Origin: Agapetus fuscipes
Lineage: Eukaryota > Arthropoda > Insecta > Trichoptera > Glossosomatidae
Direction: 5' to 3'
Assembly: GCA_951799405.1 (NCBI GenBank)
Contig: OX637335.1
Span: 16,310,342 to 16,374,341 of the forward strand
Length of the DNA: 64,000 nucleotides
Made by a program: the position numbers and the translations under genes
Notes under the pieces: model-generated
The model's database searches: none
The model's input: only the letters and a program-made list of their open reading frames with translations
Told to the model about the DNA's origin: nothing
Shown: one piece after another, positions 9,321 to 19,789 of the stretch
Position numbering within the stretch: the stretch's first letter is position 1
Layout of the letters: each line of letters starts with the position of its first letter

Positions 9321-9621
9321 AGGCTGATTTATTTGGTGAGCGCTGTTTTTGTGTGTATCACACCTCAAGAGCCCTCTGCGAGCTTGATCGTCGCTGTAGA
9401 AAGCGCCAATTCTCAAGCAAGACCCAGTTTTTGTAAGGCTGGATGGACCTTTTGATGATCGGTCTTTGGCAAAGGTTTATGAATTTTTCAACCCAGCGAA
9501 GAGCAAATTTAAAAATATTAATGGTATTTTTTTTGTGCTCCGCCGGAATTCGAACCCATAACCCTCCAGTTACGAGTCCGGAGTGTTACCACTTACTTAC
9601 CACTACGACTACGGACCGGTC
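9321..9621 (-). repeat. SINE-A, full length
   Basis: From the tail side, ggctgatttatttggtgagc, through the body to the tRNA-like head at 9540-9621 (rc of cgccggaattcgaaccc and tacgactacggaccggtc). The head carries a small duplication (cttacttaccacta). It is nested inside the hAT-like unit. Confidence 0.85.
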
Positions 9622-9654
9622 AAAGTTCTGCTTATCATTAATTTTTTTAACAAA

Positions 9655-9780
9655 ATAGATTTGTGAATAGGAATGCAGTTCACCAACCTACTCTGCCTGG
9701 CCAGAAACAGGTATTAATATCATTAATTAATATTTCATTATTGTTTATTTTAATGAAATATCCTTTATTATATTACCCTT
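9655..9780 (-). repeat. SINE-C, 3' end only
   Basis: agatttgtgaataggaatgc, agttcaccaacctactctgc, ctggccagaaacaggtatta: this matches the 3' half of the complete SINE-C at 48690-48963 in reverse orientation. The head is absent. Confidence 0.7.
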
Positions 9781-10077
9781 CGTCGTCGTCATTCGTCATC
9801 GAGTTTCGATTTTCAAAATCAATGCCATCACAGCAGATGAAACACATTCATGCTCTATAGCAAATTAATTTTTGTATATATGCTGCAATGCGGCGAGCTT
9901 ACGCGTGTGTGTTTAGAAATGTATGAAAACTTTTAGGAATTAATCTGTTTGTTCATACTAAAAATGTATGGAACAATATTGACATCTAGCGGCAAAACGT
10001 AAAAGTTTTTTTTACATTTTCTTTTATTTCATGCAAATTAAAAATAAAAAAAAAGCCAAATAAAAATGGATTTCAAT

Positions 10078-10410
10078 CTGTAATCTAAGTTGCAAACATA
10101 TATAACATTTGAGATTCATATTACATGCATTCTTACGAGCAGACATGTATAAGTTCTAATCTAATCTAATCTAAGCTGCAAAGATATATATCATTTAAGA
10201 TTTATATTAAATGCATTCCCACAAGCAGATATGTATAAGTTCCCGCTTACATATGCTGCATGTGTACTTACAACATAACAGCCCATTCCAAATGAACATA
10301 AGCCCTGCAACTCTTGCCAACCTTCCCTGAAACAAAGGTGAATTTGCAAAGTAAACCATTTTTTAAAGTATGGGTGGTCAGCCTCATACCAACCTATAAG
10401 TCAAGAAAAT
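10078..10410 (-). repeat. Two repeat D pieces before the tandem array
   Basis: A short 3' piece (10078-10155) is followed at 10156 by a second, fuller copy that starts ctaatctaatctaatctaag and ends acctataagtcaag. These are less similar to the array monomers than the monomers are to each other. Confidence 0.8.
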
Positions 10411-10431
10411 TATTTTGTGTATTTCTTTACA

Positions 10432-12490
10432 TAATCTAAGTTGCAAAGATACATACCATTTAAGATTCATATTAAATGCATTCCCACACGCAGACAGGTA
10501 CAATTAGTTCACGCTTACAAATGCCCAATGTGGACTTGCAAAATAAAAAAACTAATCTCAAATGAACATAAGCCCTGCAACTTTTGCCGACTTTTCCTCA
10601 AACAGAGATACAATTTGCATGGTAAACCATTGCTTACAGTATGGGTGGTCAGCCACATAATAACCTTTTAGTCAAGGAAATTATTTTGTTTAGTTCTATA
10701 ATCTAAGTTGCAAAGATACATACCATTTGAGATTCATATTAAATGCATTCCCACAAGCAGACAGGTACAAGTTCACGCTTACAAATGCCCAATGTGGACT
10801 TGCAAAATAAAAAAAACTAATCTCAAATGAACATAAGCCCTGCAACTCTTGCCGACTTTTCCTCAAACAGAGATAAAATTTGCATTGTGAACCATTGCTT
10901 ACAGTATGGGTGGTCAGCCACATACTAACCTTTTAGTCAAGGAAATTATTTTGTTTAGTTCATTAATCTAAGTTGCAAAGATACATACCATTTGAGATTC
11001 ATATTAAATGCATTCCCACAAGCAGACAGGTATAAGTTCGCGCTTACAAATGCCCCATGTGGACTTATAAAATAAAAAACTAATCTCAAATGAACATAAG
11101 CCCTGCAACTCTTGCCGACTTTTCCTCAAACAGAGATAAAATTTTCATTGTAAACCATTCTTACAGTATGGGTGGTCAGCCACATACTAACCTATAAGTC
11201 AAGGAAATTATTTTATTAAGTTCTATAATCTAAGTTGCAAAGATACATACCATTTGAGATTCATATTAAATGCATTCCCACAAGCAGACAGGTATAAGTT
11301 CGCGCTTACAAATGCCCCATGTGGACTTATAAAATAAAAAACTAATCTCAAATGAACATAAGCCCTGCAACTCTTGCCGACTTTTCCTCAAACAGAGATA
11401 AAATTTTCATTGTAAACCATTCTTACAGTATGGGTGGTCAGCCACATACTAACCTATAAGTCAAGGAAATTATTTTATTAAGTTCTATAATCTAAGTTGC
11501 AAAGATACATACCATTTGAGATTCATATTAAATGCATTCCCACACGCAGACAGGTACAAGTTCACGCTTACAAATGCCCAATGTGGACTTGCAAAATAAA
11601 AAAACTAATCTCAAATGAACATAAGCCCTGCAACTTTTGCCGACTTTTCCTCAAACAGAGATAAAATTTGCATGGTAAACCATTGCTTACAGTATGGGTG
11701 GTCAGCCACATACTAACCTTTTAGTCAAGGAAATTATTTTGTTTAGTTCTATAATCTAAGTTGCAAAAATACATACCATTTGAGATTCATATTAAATGCA
11801 TTCCCACAAGCAGACAGGTACAAGTTCACGCTTACAAATGCCCAATGTGGACTTGCAAAATAAAAAAAACTAATCTCAAATAAACATAAGCCCTGCAACT
11901 CTTGCCGACTTTTCCTCAAACAGAGATAAAATTTGCATTGTGAACCATTGCTTACAGTATGGGTGGTCAGCCACATACTAACCTTTTAGTCAAGGAAATT
12001 ATTTTGTTTAGTTCATTAATCTAAGTTGCAAAGATACATACCATTTGAGATTCATATTAAATGCATTCCCACAAGCAGACAGGTATAAGTTCGCGCTTAC
12101 AAATGCCCCATGTGGACTTATAAAATAAAAAACTAATCTCAAATGAACATAAGCCCTGCAACTCTTGCCGACTTTTCCTCAAACAGAGATAAAATTTTCA
12201 TGGTAAACCATTCTTACAGTATGGGTGGTCAGCCACATACTAACCTATAAGTCAAGGAAATTATTTTGTTAAGTTCTATAATCTAAGTTGCAAAGATACA
12301 TACCAATCGAGATTCATATTAAATGCATTCCCACAAGCAGACATTTATAAGTTCGCGCTTACACATAATGCATGTTGACTTACAACATAAAAACCCAATC
12401 TCAAATTAATATAAGCCCTGCAACTCTTGCCAATCTTCCCTGAAACACAGCTGAAATCTTCAAAGTGAACCATTTTTTAAACTATGGGTG
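10432..12490 (-). repeat. Tandem array of repeat D (8 monomers)
   Basis: Monomers start with TAATCTAAGTTGCAAAG at 10432, 10699, 10964, 11226, 11488, 11752, 12017 and 12279, a period of 262-267 bp. Monomers 3 and 4 look identical by eye. Monomers 1-3 and 5-7 are paired one-to-one at a 1,053-1,056-bp offset, a higher-order repeat. Monomer 8 is divergent and ends early. This is satellite-style amplification of a transposon-derived unit. The open frames at 10696-10923 and 11749-11976 are by-products of the same offset. Confidence 0.9.
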
Positions 12491-12591
12491 GTCGATTTTC
12501 TTTTACAAAGGCTGCATGTTTATATTTTACATGTTTTCCGAATTTTAACGCGAGGAAACTATGCGCAATATACACATTCATCAAATGTTAA

Positions 12592-12803
12592 GGGGTTGGG
12601 CTGCGTAGCAGCCAGGGGCAACGCCCCTAGTTACTTCATAATTACCCGATAACATTTGTTGAACCAGGGTCAAATTTATGGTCAAATGACCCAGGCGGGG
12701 ATCGAACCCCGCGTCTAGCGTTCTAGCGTGTTTCAACGTTGAAAGATCAGCCCACTTGGCCCCCTCGGCTATAACACCGACCATTTTTTCTGTGCTTTGC
12801 ACC
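12592..12803 (-). repeat. SINE-C, 5' part
   Basis: The head is at the right: rc gives GTCGGTGTTATAGCCGAGGG, a ggccaagtggg A box and ggggttcgatccccgcc as B box, then ttgaccctggttcaacaaat. The 3' half is replaced by ggggcgttgcccctgg sequence. Confidence 0.75.
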
Positions 12804-13029
12804 TTGCAAAGGGTTTTCGCAGGAATCTTTTCTTTCCCACAAAATCATTGCGTTGCAAAAGCGACCCATGACAACTTTTTCACAAAATTTCTAGCAAAAT
12901 TACGAAAATTCGCGATATTTGCGTAAAACCTCAAATTTCGCGTTATTCGCGTAAAAACATCAAAATTCGCGAATAAATTCGTTTTATCGCGTTCGCGAAA
13001 TTTTCCAGTCCCTAATTATGTGTGTATGA

Positions 13030-13115
13030 CCAATGATCTATAATCTAAGTTGCAGGTGAACCATTGTTTTACAGTATGAGTGGTGAGCCTCATACCAACC
13101 TATAACTCCAGAAAT
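13030..13115 (-). repeat. Repeat D with large internal deletion
   Basis: taatctaagttgca is joined directly to ggtgaaccattgttttacag and cataccaacctataactcc. About 150 bp of the middle are missing. It lies just outside the hAT-like unit's right end. Confidence 0.7.
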
Positions 13116-13196
13116 AAATTGCATAAATGAACATTGTAAAAAATACATTATTATTTTTTCAAAGAAAAAAAGGGGTTTCCTTATGAGTAACTTGTA

Positions 13197-13410
13197 TTCC
13201 TTGACTTATAGATTGGTATGAGACTGACCAGTCATACTGTAATTTTTTTTTTCACTTTGCCAATGTCACCGATGTTTGCCAATTGTTTTTATATTGAAGG
13301 TTCATATGCGGCATTTGTAAGCGCGAACTTATACGTGTCTGCTTATGGGAATGCATTTAATATGAATCTTAAATGTACTATGTCTTTGCATCTAAGATTA
13401 CAGATAGAAA
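13197..13410 (+). repeat. Repeat D
   Basis: tccttgacttatagattggt to tgcatctaagattacagat. Its central ggtcggcaagagttgcaggg block is deleted or diverged. Confidence 0.8.
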
Positions 13411-14699
13411 GATAGACAATAACATTGCTTATTTTCACTATTTTCAGGTACAAAATTAAACATTAAAATTAACATTTTCGGTCCCCAGACCATCGTATTT
13501 AAATCATTTTTACATGAAAATAAACAGAGTAACGAAATATGAAACATTTTTTTCTTTATATATTTTTTACGGTTTTGTGATTCAAACAGTGAAAGTCCAT
13601 TGTATTGTTATGATTTTAGTTGGGGTTCTCTCTTAATTAAACTGCAATTATTTATTTTAAGACAATTTATTTTACACGATTAGGTTCACAATTTACAATA
13701 ATTGATACTCTCTGCGTATATCGGTCTTCACGCGCAAAATGCTTGGAGCGATTAATCGCTTCCGCACCATTGCAGTCCCTATATATAGGTACAAAACAGA
13801 TCTTTCTCGCATATTCCAGATCATTCTTTGATTTCTCGTTCACACCAGGACGCCGTTCTATACACTACCACCATCATGTTAGAGCCAGATTGTTCTACAG
13901 TCTACACACTAGCGTAAGTGTTCAGGCGCATGTGGGTACTTCAAATCCTTAGTTCGTAACAGTATGTACCAATTAGTTATAAATTTACACAATAACTAAT
14001 GTATTTTTTCCCTCTATATTTTTTTGAAAAAAAAAACGAGTGGATTTATTTATGTCACCCCATTTGAGATGTCCCGGCTTAGGGAATGCCGCCCACTAGT
14101 GAGTGGGGTGGGACCAAGCACAGCACCCTGTGTCGCCCCCCGCGGCGTGAATAAGCAGACCCAGTTAAGCCGGTATAGATTCCGCCATTAGAATATTGAT
14201 GAAGTGAATTCCGTGACCCAGATGCGGAGCCGACCAGCCTTAGAGAGGACTGGCGAGTCCGGCACTAGATCACTAAGCTCATCTTGCAGAAATGGGAGAG
14301 ATTGTTGTGTCTTTTTTAAGGGTTTGTGTAATATCATTGTGCAGATTCATTCTAAATTAATAATTTTTTAAAGGTTTTTGAAACTTTTTTTTTCTTGTAT
14401 ACAACTCATTTTTATTTTCACATTTTTGTGTTGAATTACCCATGCGCTATTGAGGGTCTGACTGGGTACAGTGAGATGGTGGACCACTGCATAGAAAAAG
14501 AGCATTCTTTCGATACAACATGAGTAAAGGTCCTCCACTAAGGGTGCAAGAGCAGACAACTTATTGCCCTTGAACCCTTGATATCCAAAACAATATTGAT
14601 AATATTATTAATAAGGTAATACCTTGTCGGTCTCCCCTACTAGTAGTACCTGCCCGAAAAAACCCACCCACTTTCTCCACGCAGTGAAGAGAGAAAAAA
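13411..14699. other. Non-coding, with a GC-rich patch
   Basis: 13565-13620 contains gattcaaacagtgaaagtcc, shared with the hammerhead-bearing insertion at 18175-18408. 14060-14290 is GC-rich (gtcccggcttagggaatgcc, gccccccgcggcgtgaataa) and stands out from its AT-rich flanks. I could not assign it. No domain-bearing frame is present. Confidence 0.35.
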
Positions 14700-14920
14700 A
14701 AGATTTGTGAAGAGGAATGTAATTCACCAACCTATTTTGCCTGGCTAGTTGTCTTCATGCGAAAGCTGAAGCTTGATTACATGCAATGGCATCTATTGAA
14801 CCAGGGTCAAAATTATGGTCAAATGGGCTAGACGTGATTTGAAGCGGCGTTATTTAAATACGCTAGTCAGGAACAGCGACTTGAGCCCTCGGCCATAAAA
14901 CCGACTGTTTTGAAAAAAAA
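14700..14920 (-). repeat. SINE-C, decayed
   Basis: rc of agatttgtgaagaggaatg and caccaacctattttgcctgg at the 3' side, and ccctggttcaatagatgcc and a degenerate tRNA-like head at the right. The B box is mutated. Confidence 0.65.
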
Positions 14921-14925
14921 AAATC

Positions 14926-15002
14926 ATTCTCCGTCGGGATTCGAACTCACTACCTTCCAATCATGAGTTGAAAGTTTTAACCACTAGACTACAGACCGGT
15001 CA
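14926..15002 (-). repeat. SINE-A tRNA-like head only
   Basis: rc of ctccgtcgggattcgaactc and ccactagactacagaccgg. This is the 5' 75 bp of SINE-A without body or tail. Confidence 0.75.
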
Positions 15003-15197
15003 CGTTATAACCGGTCATAACAACTCTTCTTTTATACTCCAAATTTCAATTCAGAAAATATTTTCAGTCGAATTTTCTGGCTAGCTTTCAACCTTCTGTT
15101 GCAAGCACGTTGCACAGATTCATTTCTAAGACAGATTTTCAATGATGGGTAGAAAAGCTCATTGCGGTCTTACACCTCAAGCCTCCTTGTGCCTCCA

Positions 15198-15350
15198 GTA
15201 AAGTATAAAACCCAAAGGTGTAACTCAGCCACTGCGTTTCACTAAAAAATGTACGAAAACCAAAAACACTCACCCAAGGGAATGCGTTATTTTTCATACG
15301 GTTTTCCTCAAACGCTATGATTGAAGTTAAGTATTTTTTTTACACTTGGG
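15198..15350. repeat. Hairpin F copy
   Basis: agtataaaacccaaaggtgt, gcgtttcactaaaaaatgta, then complementary tttttcatacggttttcctc and tttacacttggggtac. The arms are imperfect. Confidence 0.6.
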
Positions 15351-15713
15351 GTACAGACCTCAGGCTTTTAGTAGCTGAGATCGAGCGCACTCAGAAATAT
15401 TGAATCTCCAAGGGCCTCTTCCGCCTTCATCACTTGAGGAGATTTCAAAAAACCTTTTCTTACTTCCATGGACGTAATTAAGAAATGATTCAATGAAGCG
15501 AAAAAGTTAAAAATACGATTTCATTGATGGAAAAATGTTAATGAAATTTTTTGCGAAATTAACTCCTATAGATTTCAAATTCTTACTTTTGCAAGATGTT
15601 CTTAAATTTTTTTGATCGTTTACTTTAAAATTTATGTTCCCAAATTGATGAGGGGATGATAGCTCTTATTGTATAAAATGGCACGCTACTAATCTGCACA
15701 AAAAGTTCAACTT
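15351..15713. other. Non-coding, no gene seen
   Basis: No repeat or frame I can support. Confidence 0.35.
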
Positions 15714-15805
15714 CTTACCGGAGAGGTTGCATGTTACGAGGAAAACTTATTTGTTTTCATAGGTAAAGGAGACGGCCTTACACCAACTTCTTCAGCAACT
15801 AAATG
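15714..15805 (-). repeat. SINE-B 3' fragment
   Basis: tcttaccggagaggttgcatg, ttttcataggtaaaggagac and ggccttacaccaactt match the SINE-B 3' body, reversed. Confidence 0.6.
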
Positions 15806-16017
15806 AGAAGGTTATAAATATATTTCAGATATTGTCCACAAATCAATACAATAAGCTTTTTTATGCAGCTCCCACGACACGCTCATCTCCGTTGCAAATT
15901 TTGATACCAATTGCCGTTTACCGTGTGTGGTTTTTAGTGGGTTTTTAACTATCCAAAACACATCTCGCAGTGTATAAACCAGTTTTTAAATGGACTTAAG
16001 GCTGTATTCAAGTTATT

Positions 16018-16192
16018 TACCTTGGTATAAGGCTGCCCCCAATGATGTACAAAATTAATAAAAAAATTCCAATTATATTCATGTGAGTTTTGGTTTATTT
16101 TGTATGTACAAGTGTAACATGTCTAAGCGCATTTGCATTAAATATGAGCCTTAAATATCAATATGTCTTTCCAACTTAGATTATAGATTATA
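16018..16192 (+). repeat. Repeat D with internal deletion
   Basis: ccttggtataaggctgcccc through tgtgagttttggtttatttt to caacttagattatagatta. The ggtcggcaagagttgcag block is missing. Confidence 0.65.
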
Positions 16193-16654
16193 TGGTGCTT
16201 TCTTACAATAAAAAAATCCCCATATTCACTGGTTTATTGTCCCAATATAATATATATTTTTTTTTTAGAAAATTAAAAATGGCTGCCGCAAAAAGCCTTC
16301 TAAATAATAATACGCGTGCAGAATGTGTACAGTTTATATTCAACGAATTCGCAAATAAGAAGCCACGTAACCTGAGACGTACGCACACAAAATGAAACCC
16401 GAGCCGTATTAAATTGAGCCTTAGACAAATTTCAGCTGAAAAGCTGTAAATAAAGGGGCTCGACTTGCCCGCCCTGTCATTAACATACATAGACTTGCCA
16501 AAGTCCCTGAACTTACACAGTTCCCTGAGAATAAAATTTCTCGTTTGAATTCAGCAAAAAAAGAATAAAGAGAATTAAAACCATGTTTTACCCTTTCAAT
16601 TTTTTTAAATTATTTAAAATGATGTGTTTTTCCCGAAAGGGCGTGGAACCTAAT
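16193..16654. other. Non-coding, no gene seen
   Basis: Opposing short frames at 16192-16395 and 16203-16490 overlap each other and carry no known motif. Neither is called. Confidence 0.4.
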
Positions 16655-16893
16655 TATTTTTACAGGTAACGGGGCCGACCTTACGCCAATCACTCTAGTT
16701 GAAATGGGGGTTTCCCAGCTCCCAACTGGTACTCATTTCTTGTGAAGGATGAGTAACCTTTGCCAGTATTTTATTTTCTGTTTTGAAATAAACACCGAAA
16801 CGGGAAATCATTTCTGACACCCGCGGTGGGATTCGAGCCCGAGATTTCGACATGGAATTCTAGCACTCTACCAACTGAGCTATCGACAGGACA
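16655..16893 (-). repeat. SINE-B, missing its 3' tail
   Basis: From ttatttttacaggtaacggg to the head at the right: rc gives TAGCTCAGTTGG (exact A box) and a B box mutated to ggctcgaatccc. The part beyond the aataaataggttccac junction is absent. Confidence 0.85.
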
Positions 16894-17565
16894 TTAAAAA
16901 AATAGATTGCCGCGTTTGTTTTTTTTAAGACTCATGCTAAAACAAAAAGTAAAAACAAATTTACCATCCAAAGGAATCTTTGAAGATTGCGTTTACAAGG
17001 CAGCAGAAAAATAAAATACAGGGAAATGTATGATAATTTATGATCAGATCTGTAATTCAAATGTTTTTTTGGAAAATGTGATGCTATCAATGAAGACAAT
17101 TTGTATTGTGATAATGCTCGAGGACAACGCGGTATTTGAGAATAAATTAACGAGTGGGCTAAAAATAAATTTAATATTTGTTTTGGTGATTTAATTTGGT
17201 TTTTGAGTTGAGCATCTTTTTGAAAATTTAATTAAAGATAAAAATAATCAAGTAAATATAATCGGTGTGAGTAGGCAACGTTTGGATAAACAACGATATG
17301 AATTTTGTTGGATTATGATTTTATATTGTTATAAAAATCTCTTTTGTAGTGCAAAACTGATTTTATTTTATTCACTTTTACTACATATAACAGTATTACT
17401 GTAAGAACACTCAGTTACAAAAACTTACAACAATAAATAGTTTAATGCTGTTGATCATTTCTAATAGGTATTTTATATGTTTCCATAGGTTAAATGTAAA
17501 TCCCTAATAAATTTTAATAATTTAAATTATTCTTGTATTCTCCCAATGCTTTCAGTTCAATAATT
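16894..17565. other. Non-coding, AT-rich
   Basis: Runs of T/A and no assignable repeat or frame. Confidence 0.4.
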
Positions 17566-17567
17566 GA

Positions 17568-17775
17568 TTCCTTGACTTAAAGGTTGGTATTGGCCTAAAC
17601 ACCCATGCTGTAAGAAATGTTTCATTTTATCAATGTCACCCCTGTTTCAGGAAAGGTCGTCAAAAGTTGCAGGGCTTATGTTCATTTGAGGTTTGTATTT
17701 TAATTTGTATGTACACATGCAGCATATATTGTTAGCGCGAACTTGCACGTGTCTGCATGTGAGCATGCATTTAAT
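17568..17775 (+). repeat. Repeat D
   Basis: ttccttgacttaaaggttgg, acccctgtttcaggaaaggt, gcgcgaacttgcacgtgtct, gtgagcatgcatttaatg. The last 40 bp are lost before an inverted copy begins. Confidence 0.8.
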
Positions 17776-17794
17776 GGTGTATGTTTGTTTCTTA

Positions 17795-18035
17795 TCTAAT
17801 CTTATCTAAGTTGCAAAGATATGTAACATTGAGGATTCATATTACATGAAGACACGTATAAGTTAGCGCTTGCACATGCCGCATGTGAAACTACAACATT
17901 AAAATCCAAATCTCAAATGAACATACACCCTGCAACTCTTGCCGACCCTCCCTGAAACAGGGGTGACATTGGCAAAGAGAACCAATTTTCTACAGCATGG
18001 GTGGTCAGCCGCATACCAACCTATGAGTTAAAGAA
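17795..18035 (-). repeat. Repeat D, inverted to its neighbour
   Basis: tatctaatcttatctaagtt through cctgaaacaggggtgacatt to accaacctatgagtta. It sits tail-to-tail with the preceding copy. Confidence 0.85.
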
Positions 18036-18174
18036 CATAGATGTTAAAGTACATAGAAGTTCCACATATATCTGAGATTTGGATTTTAATTTATAAGTAC
18101 ACACTACACATGCAACATTTTTAAGTGCAAAATTTCACGTGTCTGTGGGCATGCATTTTATATGAATTTTTAAT

Positions 18175-18408
18175 ATTTTTCAGGGTTTGGTGGTTTACAC
18201 AGTGGCAGTCCATTGTATAATTAATTAAATAAATACATTGTTGAAATTCACTTTTATTATTTTAACTATGTCAAACGTTTTCGCCTAAAAAGGCATAAAA
18301 AGATTTGTCATTGTCATTGTCCTGAGGATGCCTTTTTAGGCGAAAACGTTTGACATAGTTAAAATAATAAAAGTGAATTTAAACAGTGTAGGTATTTATT
18401 TAATTAAT
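18175..18408 (+). mobile_element. 234-bp insertion with 14-bp target duplication and hammerhead motif
   Basis: TATGAATTTTTAAT flanks it at 18161-18174 and 18409-18422. The interior is a near-perfect palindrome: arms at about 18246-18299 and 18328-18381 read aaattcacttttattatttt, aactatgtcaaacgttttcg and their complements. Only the right arm keeps the CTGAGGA core. The left end (gtttggtggtttacacagtg) recurs elsewhere. It could be a head-to-head pair of Penelope-like terminal pieces. Confidence 0.65.
18318..18355 (+). ncRNA. Hammerhead-ribozyme-like motif
   Basis: TGTC, CTGAGGA, T, GCCT-tttt-AGGC, GAAAACGTTT, GACA. TGTC and GACA pair (helix I, 4 bp). The core matches the 4946-4986 motif while the helix I bases differ and still pair. 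The predicted cleavage site is after UUU. Confidence 0.55.
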
Positions 18409-18460
18409 TATGAATTTTTAATGTTTGTATATCTTTGCGACTTATATTATAGATTATAGA

Positions 18461-18761
18461 CATATTGAAGGATCTAAATCATAAAAAATGAAAATCCACT
18501 TTTCAAACGATTATTCCTGCTTTATGGTTGTATAAAAATTGCAAAGAAATTTTATGGGCTCATAAAAAGTCTAGTATGAATATGAGGGTGTATTTTGTCA
18601 AAAGCCAGTGAATTGGCCCGGATTACAGTGATATTTTAAAGGCTTGATCTTCCGGGTGGTTGGCAATACTGACCAAGCGTTTTATTAATCTGCCCGCCCA
18701 ATTTACTAGCGCTATATATTTATATCTATATAATACATCCAAATATATCACTTCACGTTTC
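18461..18761. other. Non-coding, no gene seen
   Basis: No repeat or frame I can support. Confidence 0.35.
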
Positions 18762-18892
18762 AACTTAACCGCAGCGTTGTACCAAAAAATGTATGCAAAC
18801 TAAAACAGCGACTCTATTGAAGGTTAAAGTGTCTATGCATTTTTGTTGAAACGCTGTGGATTTGCTGAAACGTTTATTATAATACTTGGTAT
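18762..18892. repeat. Hairpin F copy
   Basis: gtttcaacttaaccgcagcg, ccaaaaaatgtatgcaaac, then tatgcatttttgttgaaacg and aaacgtttattataatactt. Imperfect arms. Confidence 0.6.
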
Positions 18893-18984
18893 GCATGGTG
18901 AAATGGCGGGAACTGCGGACAGGAAATGTGATTTTCCTCATGCGACATTTTGAAAATCGTGGCCACGATGTAATATTGAAAATA

Positions 18985-19178
18985 AATTAAAATTATTAGA
19001 AGACCGAGAAAGGTATGGATGGACCAAATTTTCGAAATAGCGAATGAATGGGATATCCAGAGTCATAATAAAAGGAGAGCTTGTATGAAAAAGGTTATGA
19101 CTCTGGATGAAATGAAAGAAGTATGCAAGGACCGAAAAAAATGGCGGTTGATCTGTAATGCTGGCGGTCAAAGCTGAG
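18985..19178 (+). pseudogene. Non-LTR retrotransposon RT C-terminal tail
   Basis: Plus-strand translation gives RPRKVWMDQIFEIANEWDIQ, then KRRACMKKVMTLDEMKEVCK, DRKKWRLICNAGG. The order GRPRkxW.DqI..., DRxxWR near the stop is the standard end of a LINE polymerase. Same family as 27600-27905. No RT domain upstream. Confidence 0.75.
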
Positions 19179-19287
19179 GCTTTTAAAAAAATATATTGTT
19201 AAAGAATATGTTTTGTAGGTTTTAATTTTTTACTGTTTAATTGTTTAGTGTTTATTTGTTTTATATATTTGAATGTATTTAATGGCT

Positions 19288-19535
19288 TGTATTCCTTGAC
19301 TGATGGTTGGTATGAGGTTGACCACCCATACTGTAAAAAATGGTTCACTTTGCCAATGTCACCCCTGTTTCAGGGAAGGTCGGCAAGAGTTGCAGGGCTT
19401 ATGTTCATTTGAGATTGGGTTTTTTATATTGTAGGTCCACATGTGCGAGCACGAAATTATGCGTGTCTGCTTGTGGGAATGCATTTAATATGAATCTCAA
19501 ATGATACATATCTTTGCAGCTTAGATTAGATTTAG
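19288..19535 (+). repeat. Repeat D, full length
   Basis: A good reference copy: CCTTGACTGATGGTTGGTAT, ACCCATACTGTAAAAAATGG, TTTCAGGGAAGGTCGGCAAG, TGTCTGCTTGTGGGAATGC, ATCTTTGCAGCTTAGATTAG. It ends in TTAGAT-rich tail units. Confidence 0.9.
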
Positions 19536-19565
19536 ATTTATATTACAAGAATATTCTCTATATTT

Positions 19566-19739
19566 CTGGGCTGGAAGTCTCATCACCACGGTAATTCTTA
19601 CCTAACGAATATCGGTAATATTTGTATGAAGACCTGTGAATCCAAGATGGCCGCAAGCGAACAGCTGATTAGTCTTCATACAAATATTGGCGATATTCGG
19701 TAGGTAAGAATTACCGTGATCATGAAACTTCCAGCCCTG
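19566..19739. mobile_element. MITE with ~70-bp inverted arms
   Basis: The arms start gggctggaagt and contain acggtaattcttacct, aatatttgtatgaagac and complements. The centre is aatccaagatggccgcaagc, then gaacagctgatt. The same centre occurs in the larger MITEs at 40252-40470 and 47160-47412. No convincing target duplication. Confidence 0.75.
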
Positions 19740-19789
19740 ACTTGTATAAAACTGGCCACATATATTTAACGCGTTGCAGTGACAGAAAA

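Larger units (their letters stand above)
8759..13014. mobile_element. 4.26-kb hAT-like unit with nested repeats
   Basis: The ends are exact inverted copies of TAGGGACTGGAAAAT, flanked by an identical 8-bp ATTATGTG at 8751-8758 and 13015-13022. An 8-bp duplication with TAGGG-type ends is the hAT signature. Both subterminal regions carry repeated TTCGCG blocks (gaaattcgcgttattttt on the left; cgcgaattttcg and similar on the right), a plausible transposase-binding arrangement. No transposase is present. The interior holds a SINE-A, two SINE-C pieces and the repeat D tandem array. Confidence 0.75.
18045..18460 (+). repeat. Repeat D interrupted by an insertion
   Basis: Left part from tctgagatttggattttaat to atgcattttatatgaattt. 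Right part from tatgaatttttaatgtttg to cgacttatattatag. TATGAATTTTTAAT is present on both sides of the insert at 18175-18408. Confidence 0.8.

Noticed and set aside
10696..11976. Two near-identical 75-codon frames 1,053 bp apart
   Set aside because: They are by-products of the higher-order array; they have no start context or domain and lie in non-coding repeat D.
10432..12490. CRISPR-like array
   Set aside because: Units of ~264 bp are repeated wholly, without short repeats and unique spacers, in a eukaryotic setting.
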